From contig CBFFRP010000071.1 of the NCBI GenBank assembly GCA_965644295.1, positions 144,958 through 208,957 of the forward strand: DNA of 64,000 nucleotides, read 5' to 3'. Below the pieces are notes generated by a model that saw nothing but the letters and a program-made list of their open reading frames with translations, ran no database searches and was not told the origin of the DNA. The number at the start of each line of letters is the position of its first letter. The stretch's first letter is position 1. Shown in pieces: positions 36,745 to 48,620 of the stretch. Source of the DNA: Paraphysomonas bandaiensis (Eukaryota > Chrysophyceae). Both the position numbers and the translations under genes were made by a program.

Positions 36745-39316
36745 TTAGTCACTGCCTTCATCATCTGACCACTCCATTGCTCTAATTTCATCCTGCATAG
36801 CACTAACATCGGTATTTCCCTCGTCATATTCACTACTATATTCATCATCATCACCAGATTCATCTTCACTGTCTGACCCATCTTCATCCTTGCGGTGATT
36901 GCGAGACCCACTATCAATCGGGTTAATTGATGTCGCTGCCCGAATCAAACCTTTACCGGGTGAAGCAGCAGCGGTGTCGACAATCAGTGTTTTATCACCG
37001 GTATGAACTAATAGTGCACTCTTATCGGATGACATCAGCTTCGCAAGTCGTTCAGACGCACAAGGTGGGAGTGGTTTTTGTATTTCCCGTAGAGGTTCGA
37101 ATCCTTTTACACTCATCGGAGCGATGCCCAGTTCTAGTCGCCGTGTCTTAGCGACGGAAGAGTATTGCTCACATTGGTTCGCTAGCGCACGAGTGAGGTC
37201 CCTCCACTTCGCAACCTTGCATTTTTTGTTAAATGCTTTCAGCTTTTTCGTTGTAATGTAGAGATATTCCGGCAACCCGACGTGAAATCGGTATATCTCT
37301 AAGTCGTAGCGTAGAAGTGTGATGACAGTTTGTACCACCACGTCTCTCACCGGGGGCTTACTGATAGCACCCGCCGGTAGGCGTACAATATGCTGCAGGT
37401 TCGGAGCTGGGTCTGTAGATGGAGTGGTGGATGAGGTCGAGATCTCATGAGATTCAAGAATAGCAAGAAGTCGCGGACAAGTAGGAATGAACACCTCGGC
37501 ATGCGCAGCCAGCTGCTGCAGGCAAGATATGATGTGGAAGTGTAAGGGAAGATAGACAGCGGATGGGCTTGCGACAACCACCCCGTTAAGGACTTGTGAT
37601 AGCGGGAATACTAGCGGGCCCAGATCATCTTCAGCAGGCATTGCACAGAGCAAGCGTGTCCAGAGACGGAGGCAGTTAAGAAATTGCCATGTCAAGACCT
37701 GCTTAGTGGCCTCCGGGGTCTTCTTAAGTAGTGCAGTGCGGAGATGTAGAGCTAATTGTCGAGTGTACATGAATGCCTACAAACCATGCATTAGCACTTC
37801 GTAAACAACAGAAATTCGATAGCAGTAATACCTGTTGGTAGGCATGTGCAACATCTGTGCGATATAACTCTGTAACACATTGGGACATAAATATAACCGA
37901 TGTCCTTGATTGCTCGGAGAATGACTTAGCTGTGCGTGCAAAGCAAAGATATATAGCACGGAAGCACTCCTCCGTGATAGTGCCAGGAAGGAGAATCGAC
38001 ATTTGCCTAATTCGCAGGAAGCTGTGTCCTCGCACGTTCGAGGTATCATTTTCTGGGGCGGGTCCTTGTGACCATAGTCGAAGTAGAACTTTAATGACGC
38101 CCTTGGCGAGTCTTGAGACAGGGGAGAGGAGGGGAATGTATGGCTCCAGACAAGAAACAATATACGCTGCTACGTGGGATCCTCCTTGATTCGTAGAAGA
38201 GCGGTCGGTTGGGGCGGGATCATCAGCAGTAGATGTATCACTAATCTGCGTGGAAAGGCTGGCAAGAGTGTGTAATACCGATTTGTAAAAGGACAAAACA
38301 AACATCTGGAGTTTCTTCCATTTCGGATGGTCTCCAAGATTAGTAAGCTTTTCTCGCGTGAGTCCATCCAATGAGAGGTCTAAATGAGATGCAAAGACCC
38401 CACCAGCATGTTCAAGTACTTCAACCATAACATACTCATAAACCTCTGGATCACTTACAACGTAACGACTTGTTGGGCGACCGTCCACAGCAGGTTCATC
38501 ATCGCCACCTTGTGAGTTAGGTAAGCAAGTAGCGCGAAACACAGACAGAAGCTTGCGGAACGATGTCAATGAACCCGATTTTGAGGACGTCACAAGCTCA
38601 TCCACAAGAGCAGCAGTGACTTCGATAGATGATCTGTCTTGGCCACCAGCCCCGGAAATTTTACTATCATGATCATCCTCATCAATATCATCATCAGAGT
38701 CATTGTCTACATCATCTTCCTCCATATCACCACTCTCATCTTCACTCTCTTCACTCTCATCACTCTCTTCTATAGCATCATCGTCATCTTCAAAATCCAG
38801 AAGACCTGCATCATTTTTCTGCAAATAATTAAAAAACTCAGGGTCTTTCTCCTTCAAACTATCCAATTCGTCTTGGTGCCTATAGTCAAGTACATATATC
38901 ACCATATGAACACACTCACACCTCTAACAGAGGCACATACACACACATCAACATATGAACAAACACACTCACACCTCTAACAGAGGCACATACACACACA
39001 TCAACATATGAACAAACACACTCACACCTCTAACAGCGGCACATACACACACATCAACATATGAACAAACACACTCACACCTCTAACAGCGGCACATACA
39101 CATATATCGCAATACTCACTGCTTAATAGAACTCTTCTTTTTCTTTGGAGGCTCTGAAGGCTTTAAGTCTTTCATAGATATCGCTTTCTCGACCTCAATA
39201 TGAGTCATCTCCGGCTCCTCTTTCCTCACTCGTTTACGGCCCATCTTCTTCACTCCATGCTCGCTCTTAGCGGCCTTACGGAGGAACTTTATACTGCGCT
39301 TATTGGCTTTAGGCAT
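36745..39316 (-). CDS. NOC2: Nucleolar complex protein 2, about 758 aa, 3 exons
   Basis: Exons are 39316-39120, 38879-37832 and 37776-36745. The start MPKANKRSIKFLRK is followed by a basic tail. Exon 2 opens with HQDELDSLKEKDPEFFNYLQ, then a long acidic run. The conserved Noc2 core follows: HPKWKKLQMFVLSFYKSVL, SHVAAYIVSCLEPYIPLLSP, YQQAFMYTRQLALHLR across the second junction, TWQFLNCLRLWTRLL and VFPLSQVLNGVV. The C-terminus is acidic. NOC2 pairs with NOC1/NOC3 in exporting and maturing 60S pre-ribosomes. Intron 1 (240 bp) is filled by a 53-bp tandem repeat, while intron 2 is 55 bp. The gene shares its upstream region with the PH-domain gene at 40146. Confidence 0.9.
38900..39110. repeat. 53-bp minisatellite in NOC2 intron 1
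   Basis: Four copies of a 53-bp unit (landmark CACCTCTAACAG, at about 38919, 38972, 39025 and 39078) differ by single bases such as GAGG/GCGG. They fill nearly all of the intron. The spacing is exact, with no unique spacers, so it is a tandem repeat and not an array of other type. Confidence 0.9.
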
Positions 39317-39424
39317 TTCGCTGGGAGTTATGTGTGTTAGTGTATGGGCTAGATATGCCTCTGGTTAACTTATCCACAACTCAATGGCCAGATAACAACA
39401 CCACCACATCCATCAATCTCACCT

Positions 39425-39988
39425 ACATACATACATACATACATACATACATACATACATACATACATACATACATACATACATACATACATACATACAT
39501 ACATACATACATACATACATACATACATACATACATACATACATACATACATACATACATACATACATACATACATACATACATACATACCTACCTACCT
39601 ACCTACCTACCTACCTACCTACCTACCTACCTACCTACCTACCTACCTACCTACCTACCTACCTACCTACCTACATACATACATACATACATACATACAT
39701 ACATACATACATACATACATACATACATACATACATACATACATACATACATACATACATACATACATACATACATACATACATACATACATACGTACAT
39801 ACATACATACATACATACATACATACATACATACATACATACATACATACATACATACATACATACATACATACATACATACATACATACATACATACAT
39901 ACATACATACATACATACATACATACATACATACATACATACATACATACATACATACATACATACATACATACATACATACATACAT
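39425..39988. repeat. (CATA)n array with an internal (CTAC)n block
   Basis: CATA units run 39425-39590 and 39675-39988 on the plus strand, separated by a pure CTAC block at 39591-39674 (21 units). One CGTA variant is near 39794. The array lies between divergent NOC2 (-, start 39316) and the PH gene (+, start 40146). Confidence 0.97.
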
Positions 39989-40145
39989 TCGTACGTACGT
40001 ACATACTGCTGTGTATGCACCAGATTATGGGTTCTGCCCCTTGTCTCGATGTCTTTTTTGTTCCTAGAGTTAGTGTATCCACTGTAAAAAGCCGTGTGTT
40101 GTCTTCTGATAATTAAGCAGCTGTTATCTGTATAGTTTTCTCATC

Positions 40146-40612
40146 ATGAGTTGCGAAGTTGATAAACCATCGCCTCCTGTCCTGTGCGGGTATTTGACCA
40201 AACTGAAACACAAACGATCTGTTTTTGGCTCGTGGACGAAGCGTTACTTTGAAGTAAATGAAAGTCGAGAACGTATTGAATATTTTCGTACGAAGCCTCA
40301 ATGTGTAGACGATGCTACTCCATCTGGTTTCATTAATTTATCGGAAGTTGATGCCGTGCGAAAGTATGAAGGGAACGCCTTTCAGGTCGCCTGTTTTAAT
40401 GCATTGTTGCCATGGAACTAATTATTGTTTAGATTGAGGCTGGTCCGTATGTTTTATTTTTAAAAACTGGCAGTGCAGCTGAACATGCCTGCTGGGTTCA
40501 AGGTCTTCAGAATTATGTCGAGCAACGCCGCGAGTATGATCGCATGGCCAGTGCCCGTGAAGTATCAATGCAAGAAACCGCATGCAGCGATGATAATGCA
40601 CTGAATTATTGA
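40146..40612 (+). CDS. PH-domain-only protein, about 139 aa, 2 exons
   Basis: Exons are 40146-40385 and 40433-40612, joined in phase across a 47-bp intron. The translation has the pleckstrin-homology pattern: VLCGYLTKLKHKRSVFGSWTKRYFEV (KxxG-like start and W...RYF core), then INLSEVDAVR, and the C-terminal helix with its invariant Trp (EHACWVQGLQNYVEQ). The basic residues of the first strand-loop suggest phosphoinositide binding. The protein is almost nothing but the domain and should be cytosolic or membrane-recruited. Confidence 0.8.
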
Positions 40613-42493
40613 TGAGCTCTATATTCAACAATTATGACTTGAATTAATATAATCTGAAGTACATGTGTTGTGTCTTTTTTTGTTATATTTTGTTTTTCTT
40701 GTTTCTATCACTTCTGATTCGAATGATAATAATATATTTCATTTATTTGCACTGATCATTTCCCGTCTTCGTTTATCGTGACTATTAAAATATGGTTTAG
40801 GATAAAAGTTACGGATTAATGCATGCATGTCAGCCGTTGAGAAATATTATGATATAGATGCCGCCCGACCCACCTGCTAGAGATGTATGCAGTGCTATTA
40901 TATTGTGGAAGTGAAGAGTATCATAGTGCAATATATATATATTGCATATTGCAGTAGTAGAGATGGTTTATAATATATTTGAATATATTGCTGGAGCCCA
41001 CTATAAACTTCACATACTTCTATAGAACATCTAACGAATTCGCAGACAGTAACGTCTACCTTCTACGAATTAATTGCGCGAATTTGACCTTTTATTTTCA
41101 CCATTCCAAGAGGCTAACCACCGCTCGCCTGCGTATTGCCTCCAATTAACTACTAAAACTCTGATCTTTTGCACTGATATTACGTAGTCCCCTAATCTGT
41201 AATTATGTCATCTCTCGGTTACATACTACACCCCCATTATACCCATCCATGCATACAGCTGACTATGCTTAATTATTTTTAGTCGTGCTGCATGAGTTGA
41301 AATTTTCCCATCTGTATGAATATTACATTTAACTACTTGGTCTAGCGGATCAAATACCTTTAACATCAAACTTCAATCTGTAGAACATGTTACACCATCT
41401 GATTTTATTAATTTATCAGAAGTGAAAGATGTACGTTGATCCATACATAGTTATGAATACTTAATGTGTACGGGTTTAGAGAGTGAATGAATGACAGTTG
41501 CCTGTACGAGCAGTCAGTAAGTAGTCCGACTCGAAGGTATTACTATATATTCCACTGTGCTGCTCACTTACTACAGTATTTTTGTAAATTGTAGTATCAG
41601 ATAAGCTGCCCAACTTGAGTGTTTACTTAGGTACTCGCATAGTGATGCAACGCCTAATCAATATTTGTCGAACGAACACACCATGTATATTACGGCTGTA
41701 AGTAAGTGGTCGGCACATTAATAGGATTGTTGCAATGAATAGTACATATGTAATTTTGTTATCGTCATGTTTATTCATCGATAGTGATGTAATCTTTTAT
41801 CAGACAATGATACTGTACGTTTAGTATAGCTACACGATCATATGCTGCTGATAGTTTCATCGCACATTCACTCGGTCTAACCAATAGAGTGGCGATCAAC
41901 AGCTACTGGGACTGTATATGAGATCACATGCATCATAACAACAAGAGAAACAGATGAATGTCCATAGCAGTCCCTCATCACTGTGTTCTAATAATGCGTG
42001 TCAGTCGCATCATGCCGACAGACATATAGGTGTTATATGAAGAGTAGAGCTGTGCCTTGTTATGTCCCTCACACACTAGCTAAAGGTGTGTGCATATCTC
42101 CTGCATCATGTTAAACAGCAGGGTCTACTGGTGGACATATACAGCAGATACGTATATATATACAGCAGTATACAGAACGAACATCTAGAATGTGTACAAG
42201 AATGACCAAAGAAAAAAACACTAATTTTCAGCACCATAAAAAGGTGATTTTTAAGTGATACATCACACTGATATAGAAATACAGCACAGCAGGCATAGAG
42301 AGTGGGATGATGTGTTCGTAGTATTGAATATTCTGCCATTCATACGTGTGTTCTGTGGTGCATAGTATATGTACTGCTGTACTCAGTCCTGTTCTATATG
42401 ACTGTACATGTATATAGAGGAACACTGCGCATATATAATAACATATTCACCTTAAGAACATCTGAGACATATCTACTCTGTGTATATTCTAAC
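40613..42493. other. Intergenic with a PH-gene remnant
   Basis: Apart from the remnant at 41361-41437 I see no coding region. Short TA-rich runs are common. Confidence 0.4.
41361..41437 (+). pseudogene. Decayed duplicate of the PH-domain gene
   Basis: The stretch translates in one frame as ...TPSDFINLSEVKDVR followed by a stop, against TPSGFINLSEVDAVR in the PH gene at 40146. The flanking nucleotides (GTAGAACATGTTACACCATC against GTAGACGATGCTACTCCATC) also align. The copy is about 1.05 kb downstream on the same strand and is a short decayed piece of a tandem duplication. Confidence 0.6.
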
Positions 42494-42934
42494 ATGTTTG
42501 CACTCGTAACGGGAAGGCATATATTAAGGCGAGCTCACACATCCGCTCCATGCGCCCCTCACATCCGACTACTGTGCTCTCGACACGGCAGTCCTGTTAA
42601 CTCTGTCGCCAATCCCGAGCCATCTAAAGTAGATGATGCGTGGGTGGAAGTAAAGGATGAGGGGAGTGGACAGTACTATTGGTGGAATAAAATGACCAAT
42701 GAAACAACGCATTTAGGTGCTCCTCGACCACAGTCTAGTGATGTTGCGAACACATCGCAAGCTCCACCTCCAGCACAGCAAGGAGGTGGTATGATGTCCG
42801 AATTCGGCAGCATGGTTGCGCAGGGAATGGCGTTTGGAGCAGGGTCGTCGATAGCCCACAATGTAATCGGCTCGATATTTGGCGGATCATCAGGCCATGA
42901 TGATCATCCAGATGATGACGGTGTCGACATATAA
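42494..42934 (+). CDS. WW-domain protein with CHCHD2-like hydrophobic tail, probably mitochondrial, 146 aa
   Basis: Single exon. The first 30 residues are rich in Arg, His and Ser and lack acids (MFALVTGRHILRRAH), as in a mitochondrial targeting peptide. Residues about 46-79 look like a WW domain (DDAWVEVKDEG...YYWWNKMTNETT), but the second signature Trp is replaced by His-Leu. Residues 97-131 (GGGMMSEFGSMVAQGMAF, then GAGSSIAHNVIGSIFGG) resemble the hydrophobic segment of CHCHD2/CHCHD10-type proteins. The cysteine motif of that family is absent, so it is not a true CHCHD protein. The C-terminus is acidic. Confidence 0.7.
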   Translation: MFALVTGRHILRRAHTSAPCAPHIRLLCSRHGSPVNSVANPEPSKVDDAWVEVKDEGSGQYYWWNKMTNETTHLGAPRPQSSDVANTSQAPPPAQQGGGMMSEFGSMVAQGMAFGAGSSIAHNVIGSIFGGSSGHDDHPDDDGVDI

Positions 42935-43480
42935 GTAATGAAATGTGATAATAATTGGCCTTAATAAGGATATATTTTTTTTAATTCAGTGCTTTCTTGG
43001 AGCTATTTATGCAAGCTAAGTAAGCTTTTACAGTGAATAGGTGCACTTGTGTATGATGGTATGATATTGTGTAGAACTCTATTAGGAAACACCCGGTACT
43101 CCACCGATCCAATGTTCTTAAACAGATATGTCACATGTCGTACGTTATTACAATCGACGTAGCATAGTGTGTGTAGGAGCACCACACTTTTGAAAGAATG
43201 TATGCATATTTTAGAAAACCTGAATGAATGTGAGAGAGTGACTTCAACCTTCAACACTTCTACTACACACATAAATTGGTTACTATGCAGCGTAGTAAAC
43301 CTCAAGTTTATTATTTTTTAACAAATAAATATTACGTAGTTATATAATAGCTATTAGTAGTTAACTACAAGTTGTCGAGATTCGCTATATTAATTATTGA
43401 GATGAAAACTCTACAACCTTGGGAAATATTATTCAACCTAGCCAAATTGGTTGAATTATTAAGTCACACTATTTTTGGTG
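42935..43480. other. Intergenic, no gene seen
   Basis: AT-rich spacer between the WW gene and the 114-bp MITE. Confidence 0.4.
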
Positions 43481-43610
43481 GAATAACCCAGGGCGTAGTA
43501 ACTATTAATGGTAATGGCATTAATGGCCATTAATGGTAATGCCATTATAATTGCCGGAAACTGGACTACCATTAATGGGCCATTAATGGTTACCAGGCCC
43601 TAGAATAACC
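43481..43610. mobile_element. 114-bp hAT-like MITE, family 1 (43489-43602), perfect 8-bp TSD
   Basis: The ends are CAGGGCGTAGTAACTATTAA and GGTTACCAGGCCCTA, and the exact 8-bp duplication GAATAACC lies at 43481-43488 and 43603-43610. Its ATTAATGG-rich body matches the larger element at 17975-18597, of which it is a miniature relative. Confidence 0.85.
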
Positions 43611-44128
43611 TAGTCAAAGTAATAAATGATTCAGCCTAGTCATTTTTAGTTATAAACCTAATTATAAAATGTACTCGTATATAACTTTGCATTTACAGAA
43701 CGATGAAGTTACACAGGTAAAGTAAAATCAACGCAGCACAGATCAGGCCAAAGCAAAGTCAGAGTATAGAGAAAGAGACATTTCATAGTAGCATAAAATT
43801 TCGATACTTCATAAGTCTGATTTCATGGTTACATGAAATAAGCTTGATTTATTTCTCTGTAGTTTACTGTATAGGTCACGACTGATACGCTGCTTCTTGT
43901 TTTGCATTTTATTGCTTGGTGATGGGTATGGCGTTGATAACATTAGCAGTCTCATTATTTCTATTTTCCAATTGAAATAGCATAGTCTTGTTCCGATTGA
44001 ATATATTTACTGATATAGATACTTCTCGGCCATATTCTCATCAAAAACGTATTCCCTTATGTGTTTTTTTAAAGTTCTAAATACCAATTATATACATACA
44101 TCAATTCAAACAAATCATTTATGGAAAG
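43611..44128. other. Intergenic, no gene seen
   Basis: No coding region supported; presumably holds the 3' region of the four-TM gene. Confidence 0.35.
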
Positions 44129-44782
44129 CTATTCTACCGAATACGGCTGCATTCGACTTGCAGTCGGAACAACTCTACCATCTTTATCAAAATGGTCTAA
44201 ACTATGATTTACCAAATTTAGCACAAATACAAGGCAAATGAGAGGTATAGCTGCTAGTGCAGTCTCATAGCACATCTCCTTTTCAACAGCCCTAACGGAG
44301 TCGTCATCCTGAAATGCTTCGTAGCATATTCCAAATGAACTGTACGCCCCGCCGATAAAAAGTGCGCCAATTGTTGCTACGATACAGCATTTTACGTACA
44401 ACTTTGAGACACAAGTTGAAGCAATTGACAATAGAAGTGTCCCGATAGTGCATATTAAGCCGAATATTAGCAAAATAATCACCCCTATACTCTGGTTATG
44501 ACACTTTTTGCAGACGTCAAATTCGTCTGCGCAATCTGTATATTTAATGACATCTTTATCGTTCGATGATGAGACGAAATAAATGGCATTAATTCCTGCG
44601 TAGTACTTTCCATCGATATATGCCTCCTCTGTGCCTTTCGCATTCACCCAAGAAGTTTCTTCCAGAGTACTCCCGTCCACAGAGGCTCCGCTCAAGCTAA
44701 TGATAAGCATCAATGCTGTGATTGCAGCGACCAATGCAGAAACGCATGACAGTATAATGCTGAGGTATGTAGTTGATATCAT
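44129..44782 (-). CDS. Four-transmembrane (claudin/PMP22-like topology) protein, 217 aa
   Basis: Single exon starting MISTTYLSII. Four hydrophobic segments are visible: about 6-30, 98-122, 130-152 and 173-193. The first loop (about 31-97) is large and contains Cys84, Cys91 and Cys94 (CADEFDVCKKC); a second, shorter loop has CYEAFQ. The C-terminal tail is short and polar. This is the topology of claudin/PMP22/Sur7-type proteins, but the W-GLW-C-C signature is not present, so only the fold is suggested. It would lie in the plasma or an internal membrane. Confidence 0.7.
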   Translation of the reverse strand: MISTTYLSIILSCVSALVAAITALMLIISLSGASVDGSTLEETSWVNAKGTEEAYIDGKYYAGINAIYFVSSSNDKDVIKYTDCADEFDVCKKCHNQSIGVIILLIFGLICTIGTLLLSIASTCVSKLYVKCCIVATIGALFIGGAYSSFGICYEAFQDDDSVRAVEKEMCYETALAAIPLICLVFVLNLVNHSLDHFDKDGRVVPTASRMQPYSVE

Positions 44783-46886
44783 CCCAAAAATGACGTATTT
44801 ATAAATAATTGAAGGTGAGGTTGGTGTTTCCGGATTATAACTTAAGAAGATGAGATCACAAAACTATCATGGTAGGTTAAAACCTATCACAAAATAAATA
44901 AGGGAGATATCGATTATGAGAGTCAACAATATTGCATCGTTATGATGATAGTTGTAAGGGGACCAAATATATTGTAAGTGTGGCGATACTTGCATTGAAC
45001 AGTATGGATACGACCGCACATACAGAGTAACGGTAAATTCCACGGCTTCAATAAGTAACGGTCATGTTATACAGAGATATACAGCACTGTACGCTCGTCT
45101 GTAGTATGTATATCTCCTCGTAGTATCGTCTGTATAGTGCTGTAGTCTGTAGTGCTGTAGTTCGAGTGCATCTGCTGCTGGTCGTTCCAACCACAGAGCG
45201 GTGTGAGCTCAGGGAGTCCATGTATAAATAATCTGCATGATGTGCAACAATATCGCTATATGAGGGCAATGATTGGCATATCTGAATTCTATTTGGGTAA
45301 AGGGAAAGTTGATGTGCGGCTAGTTCTTTTCTTCTTTGAACTCTCCAGTGCATGAGGGTTTTAATTGCCAGTACCAAACACGAGTGAAAAGTTGTGCTAG
45401 TGAAGTCGCATCATACTGACAGGGGATAAATTCATGCACCCGGCTTTCTTGCTATCGTCGTTGCAGCAACTCCTAATAAATCACCATATACCAGTCTACA
45501 TATGGATATTAACATGTGTACGTTCACAAGTACTACGTTATTGCATTGCATATGCTGTACGCTGTATATTTGGTCCGTATGATACGAATGTGTATATATA
45601 AATACTACCATATCGATCCAATATACATAACTATATATATTGCTTTCTATCCAACCCAGGAAAAGGACGTAAAATCGAGGGTAACTCATAATTATTATAT
45701 ATCGTCTCGATCTCTTATAATCAAGTAAGTAGTTAAGACAAATATGAAAAATGTATTATAAAGTAAAGAACACATAAGATTTTATTATACTTGATTGGAT
45801 TTTGTTGTTTGAGAGCGAATTAAAAGCTATAGTTCTAAGGTAATTAAATCATGACCGTTACTTGAAGAATACAGCACTGATGAACAGTATTACATAAACT
45901 ATTGAGAAGTTTGTAATAATAGTAGTGAAACTGAAATGTATATTGATTGTATAAGATCGTATGAACATGATTGGTAATTGAGATAACCTGAATATATAAT
46001 TGAGATAATTTGGCGAATAACAATGAAATTCAAGCATTGTGTACTTTTCGTTCTGTTATTTAAGTCGATATCACGTAATAATGTCAATTCCTGACACAAT
46101 TTATCCTACTTCTCAAACTTTTGAATATTTCTATTACTTGTGTATTAGTGTATTGGATTTCACTGTATGCTTACATACTTACATTATGCGAGATATATTC
46201 ATTTTCTAGGTAGTCATTGCTGGGCATGAATTTTTCTGATTACTCTATGCCTATCAGTCTATCGATTAGCCCTTAACTTTAGTTTTACCATCCATAGTTG
46301 TAGAGGTTTCGGTAATAATTTAGACGTGAGTTTAAAAATATTTCTTCTTAATACAATAGAGGTAATACCAGCAGAGTATTATCATTCAAATCATGCAATA
46401 CAAAAATAATCCAACGTATCTATTCAAGATATCACTGACTCCCGCATGACAACAGTTTCATATCGTTGACAATTAGGATTTTCTGTACAAGTTACCTACT
46501 AAAAATATTTACATTATATCTGGAAGGTAGTGGTCATCACTTCTTTTGCGTCTATTTCTGAAATAAAATAATTTAAACTTCCCTCAGTGACTCACAGCGT
46601 ATACCTTCTGTGCTGTGTAGGGTTATATGCATAAGGTGACCGACTAAACAATAAAAAAATTATATATGTCACCCCGATATATACAGTATCTTACTATTTC
46701 TTCGTCCCAATCATTTTATTCAAGTGGATATGTGGACTTTCTCTGTAATATATTCAGTTAGATATTACGTAACACAAGGCAAAGCACCCACTCTATAGCA
46801 AGTAAAGCATTAGCCCGTTGTTCTAACTTCCTCTCCTTAGCAGACATCCTACAATCACACAATATAAGTCAAGTACCTCCATTGAG
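44783..46886. other. Intergenic, no gene seen
   Basis: About 2.1 kb of AT-rich sequence with no supported coding region, RNA gene or repeat copy. ORFs here are short and random in composition. Confidence 0.4.
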
Positions 46887-47837
46887 TTACGAAATATACT
46901 TCGTTTTTGATGACTTTACGCTAGTTGGGTTATTGACAGCTGGCAAAGATGGATTTACACTCCTCCTTTCTAATGCGAACTTTCTTTTCTGCTTCCTTAT
47001 AATTTCATCAACAGGAAGGAACTGATGCCTGCATATCTCGAGGCGTTTATCGCGATGTCTATGCCAAAAAGATGTGCCCATTACAGCATCTTGCAGTTTC
47101 TTCTGTAGGAAAATAGCGGGAAACATGAGTTGATCATGTACTTCGCACAGAATGCAGAAGTGGTCAGCGGCCATTAATTCGTATTCGATTTCTTCTAAAT
47201 TAAAGTACGCCCTAAAGAACCCTTCTCAATAATCACATCACTATAATAGTGGTTTTACCTAAGGGCTACTTGATTCCTACTGTAATTTGCCCCATACATA
47301 TCACGTATGATCATCTTTACGTCACTAACTTCCATATGGCCTTTCCTTTCAATATCATAGCTGTCGAATATGCACCTCTCTGAACACTATAAATTACATC
47401 GTGTCCATATCTAATCATTTTACTAACCAAGATGTTCTCCCTCGAGCGTGCAATAATTCCACATTACATAAACAAATTCGAGAAAGCTTATCCTGCCTAT
47501 AACGTTCATTACGCCAAACTGTAGTGGATTGTCAGGACAAAGCGAACTAACCTTGTCTAGATTTGTCGTATGAAGAAAATACATGAAGAGCAAATTTCGA
47601 CTTTTCAATCTTTAAATGACTCATCAGGCGAGATATTTTAATCGGTCCAGATTTATTCTTTTTGTCATATGCGGAATGATAAAACTGTAGAAACTGACCG
47701 ACATCTTTCTCTGCCAGTTCCATGCATTCAAATTCAGTGTTGTGTTGAGCTATATCCGGGAAGTGAGAATATACAGTGCTATACTTCCCTCCTAGTCCTC
47801 CTACCACATTAGCCAGATGAGGGAGGACGCTGTTCAT
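46887..47837 (-). CDS. EF-hand protein, about 266 aa, 4 exons
   Basis: Exons are 47837-47552, 47496-47428, 47379-47259 and 47211-46887, with 47-55 bp introns and all joins in frame. Two EF-hand loops are readable only after splicing: DKSRQGRISFLE (across the first junction, Asp at 1 and Glu at 12) and DIERKGHMEVSD, whose position 12 is Asp instead of Glu. The second would bind calcium more weakly. The 100 residues after the second hand and a basic, Lys/Arg-rich tail are not recognised. Start MNSVLPHLAN; divergent from the kinase gene at 48621. Confidence 0.75.
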
Positions 47838-48620
47838 AGTTACTATTGAGGGACTGTACTGTGGAAGTCAGACAGATATATAGATAGATGGAGCACACGG
47901 GAGACAGATACAGACAGTGTCCTGTCTGTCATAGTACTACAACACAGCTTCCATGGCGCTTGTTGTGGTTATACTGGTACCTGGTATCGCTACATTACAG
48001 TTGCAGGCTGTATTCATATACATAGTATAGTGCGTATATCGTATATACATATGGAGATGGATGTAACGATATACTGCTGTATACAGAGGTACTCTTCGAA
48101 CCCTGTACTGCACTAGGACATCCTGCCATACACAGTACTGTACTTCCTTCGTACATGAGTAGCAGAGAGACCCTTATACCCTTATAGGAAGTACCATTGA
48201 ATTTTTAGTGGTAATCAGTTTACAGCCAATCAAATAGGGTAACGTACTACTTATTGGCTATCAACTGGGTTGTGCACAAAGTTCCCACAAAGTGCGATTG
48301 GTGTGCTTTGAGATGAAGCTGTGAGTCTGTCATTGCAGTCCAGTATAGTATACCATACAGCACAGTATACATGCTGCTGTATCATGGTGTACCTGTGAGC
48401 GGAGGCGCCCGATGAAAGTGCAGTGTACGCACAGCGCCTCTCATCGTAAGAGGCTTATAGTGCTATACATCAACCCATGACTCCCCTGAGAGATGATCTC
48501 AGCATGTATCAGTGTGTGACTGAAGGCTGTGGATTGGATGCACACAGATAGATACATCTCATCCATTGATATACTTGTGTATATACATATATAGAGACTG
48601 AGGCTGCTGTGAGGAGCTCT
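47838..48620. other. Divergent intergenic region
   Basis: This 783-bp spacer between the EF-hand gene (-) and the kinase gene (+) is rich in ATACAGTA-type words. No gene seen. Confidence 0.4.

Noticed and set aside
37091-37110. tRNA B-box-like GGTTCGAATCC
   Set aside because: It falls inside the NOC2 coding exon and no acceptor stem, anticodon arm or A-box fits around it.
38900-39110. CRISPR-like repeat
   Set aside because: The 53-bp units are directly adjacent with no unique spacers and lie in a eukaryotic intron.
44059-44241. 60-aa plus-strand ORF
   Set aside because: Overlaps the four-TM gene on the other strand and has no features of its own.
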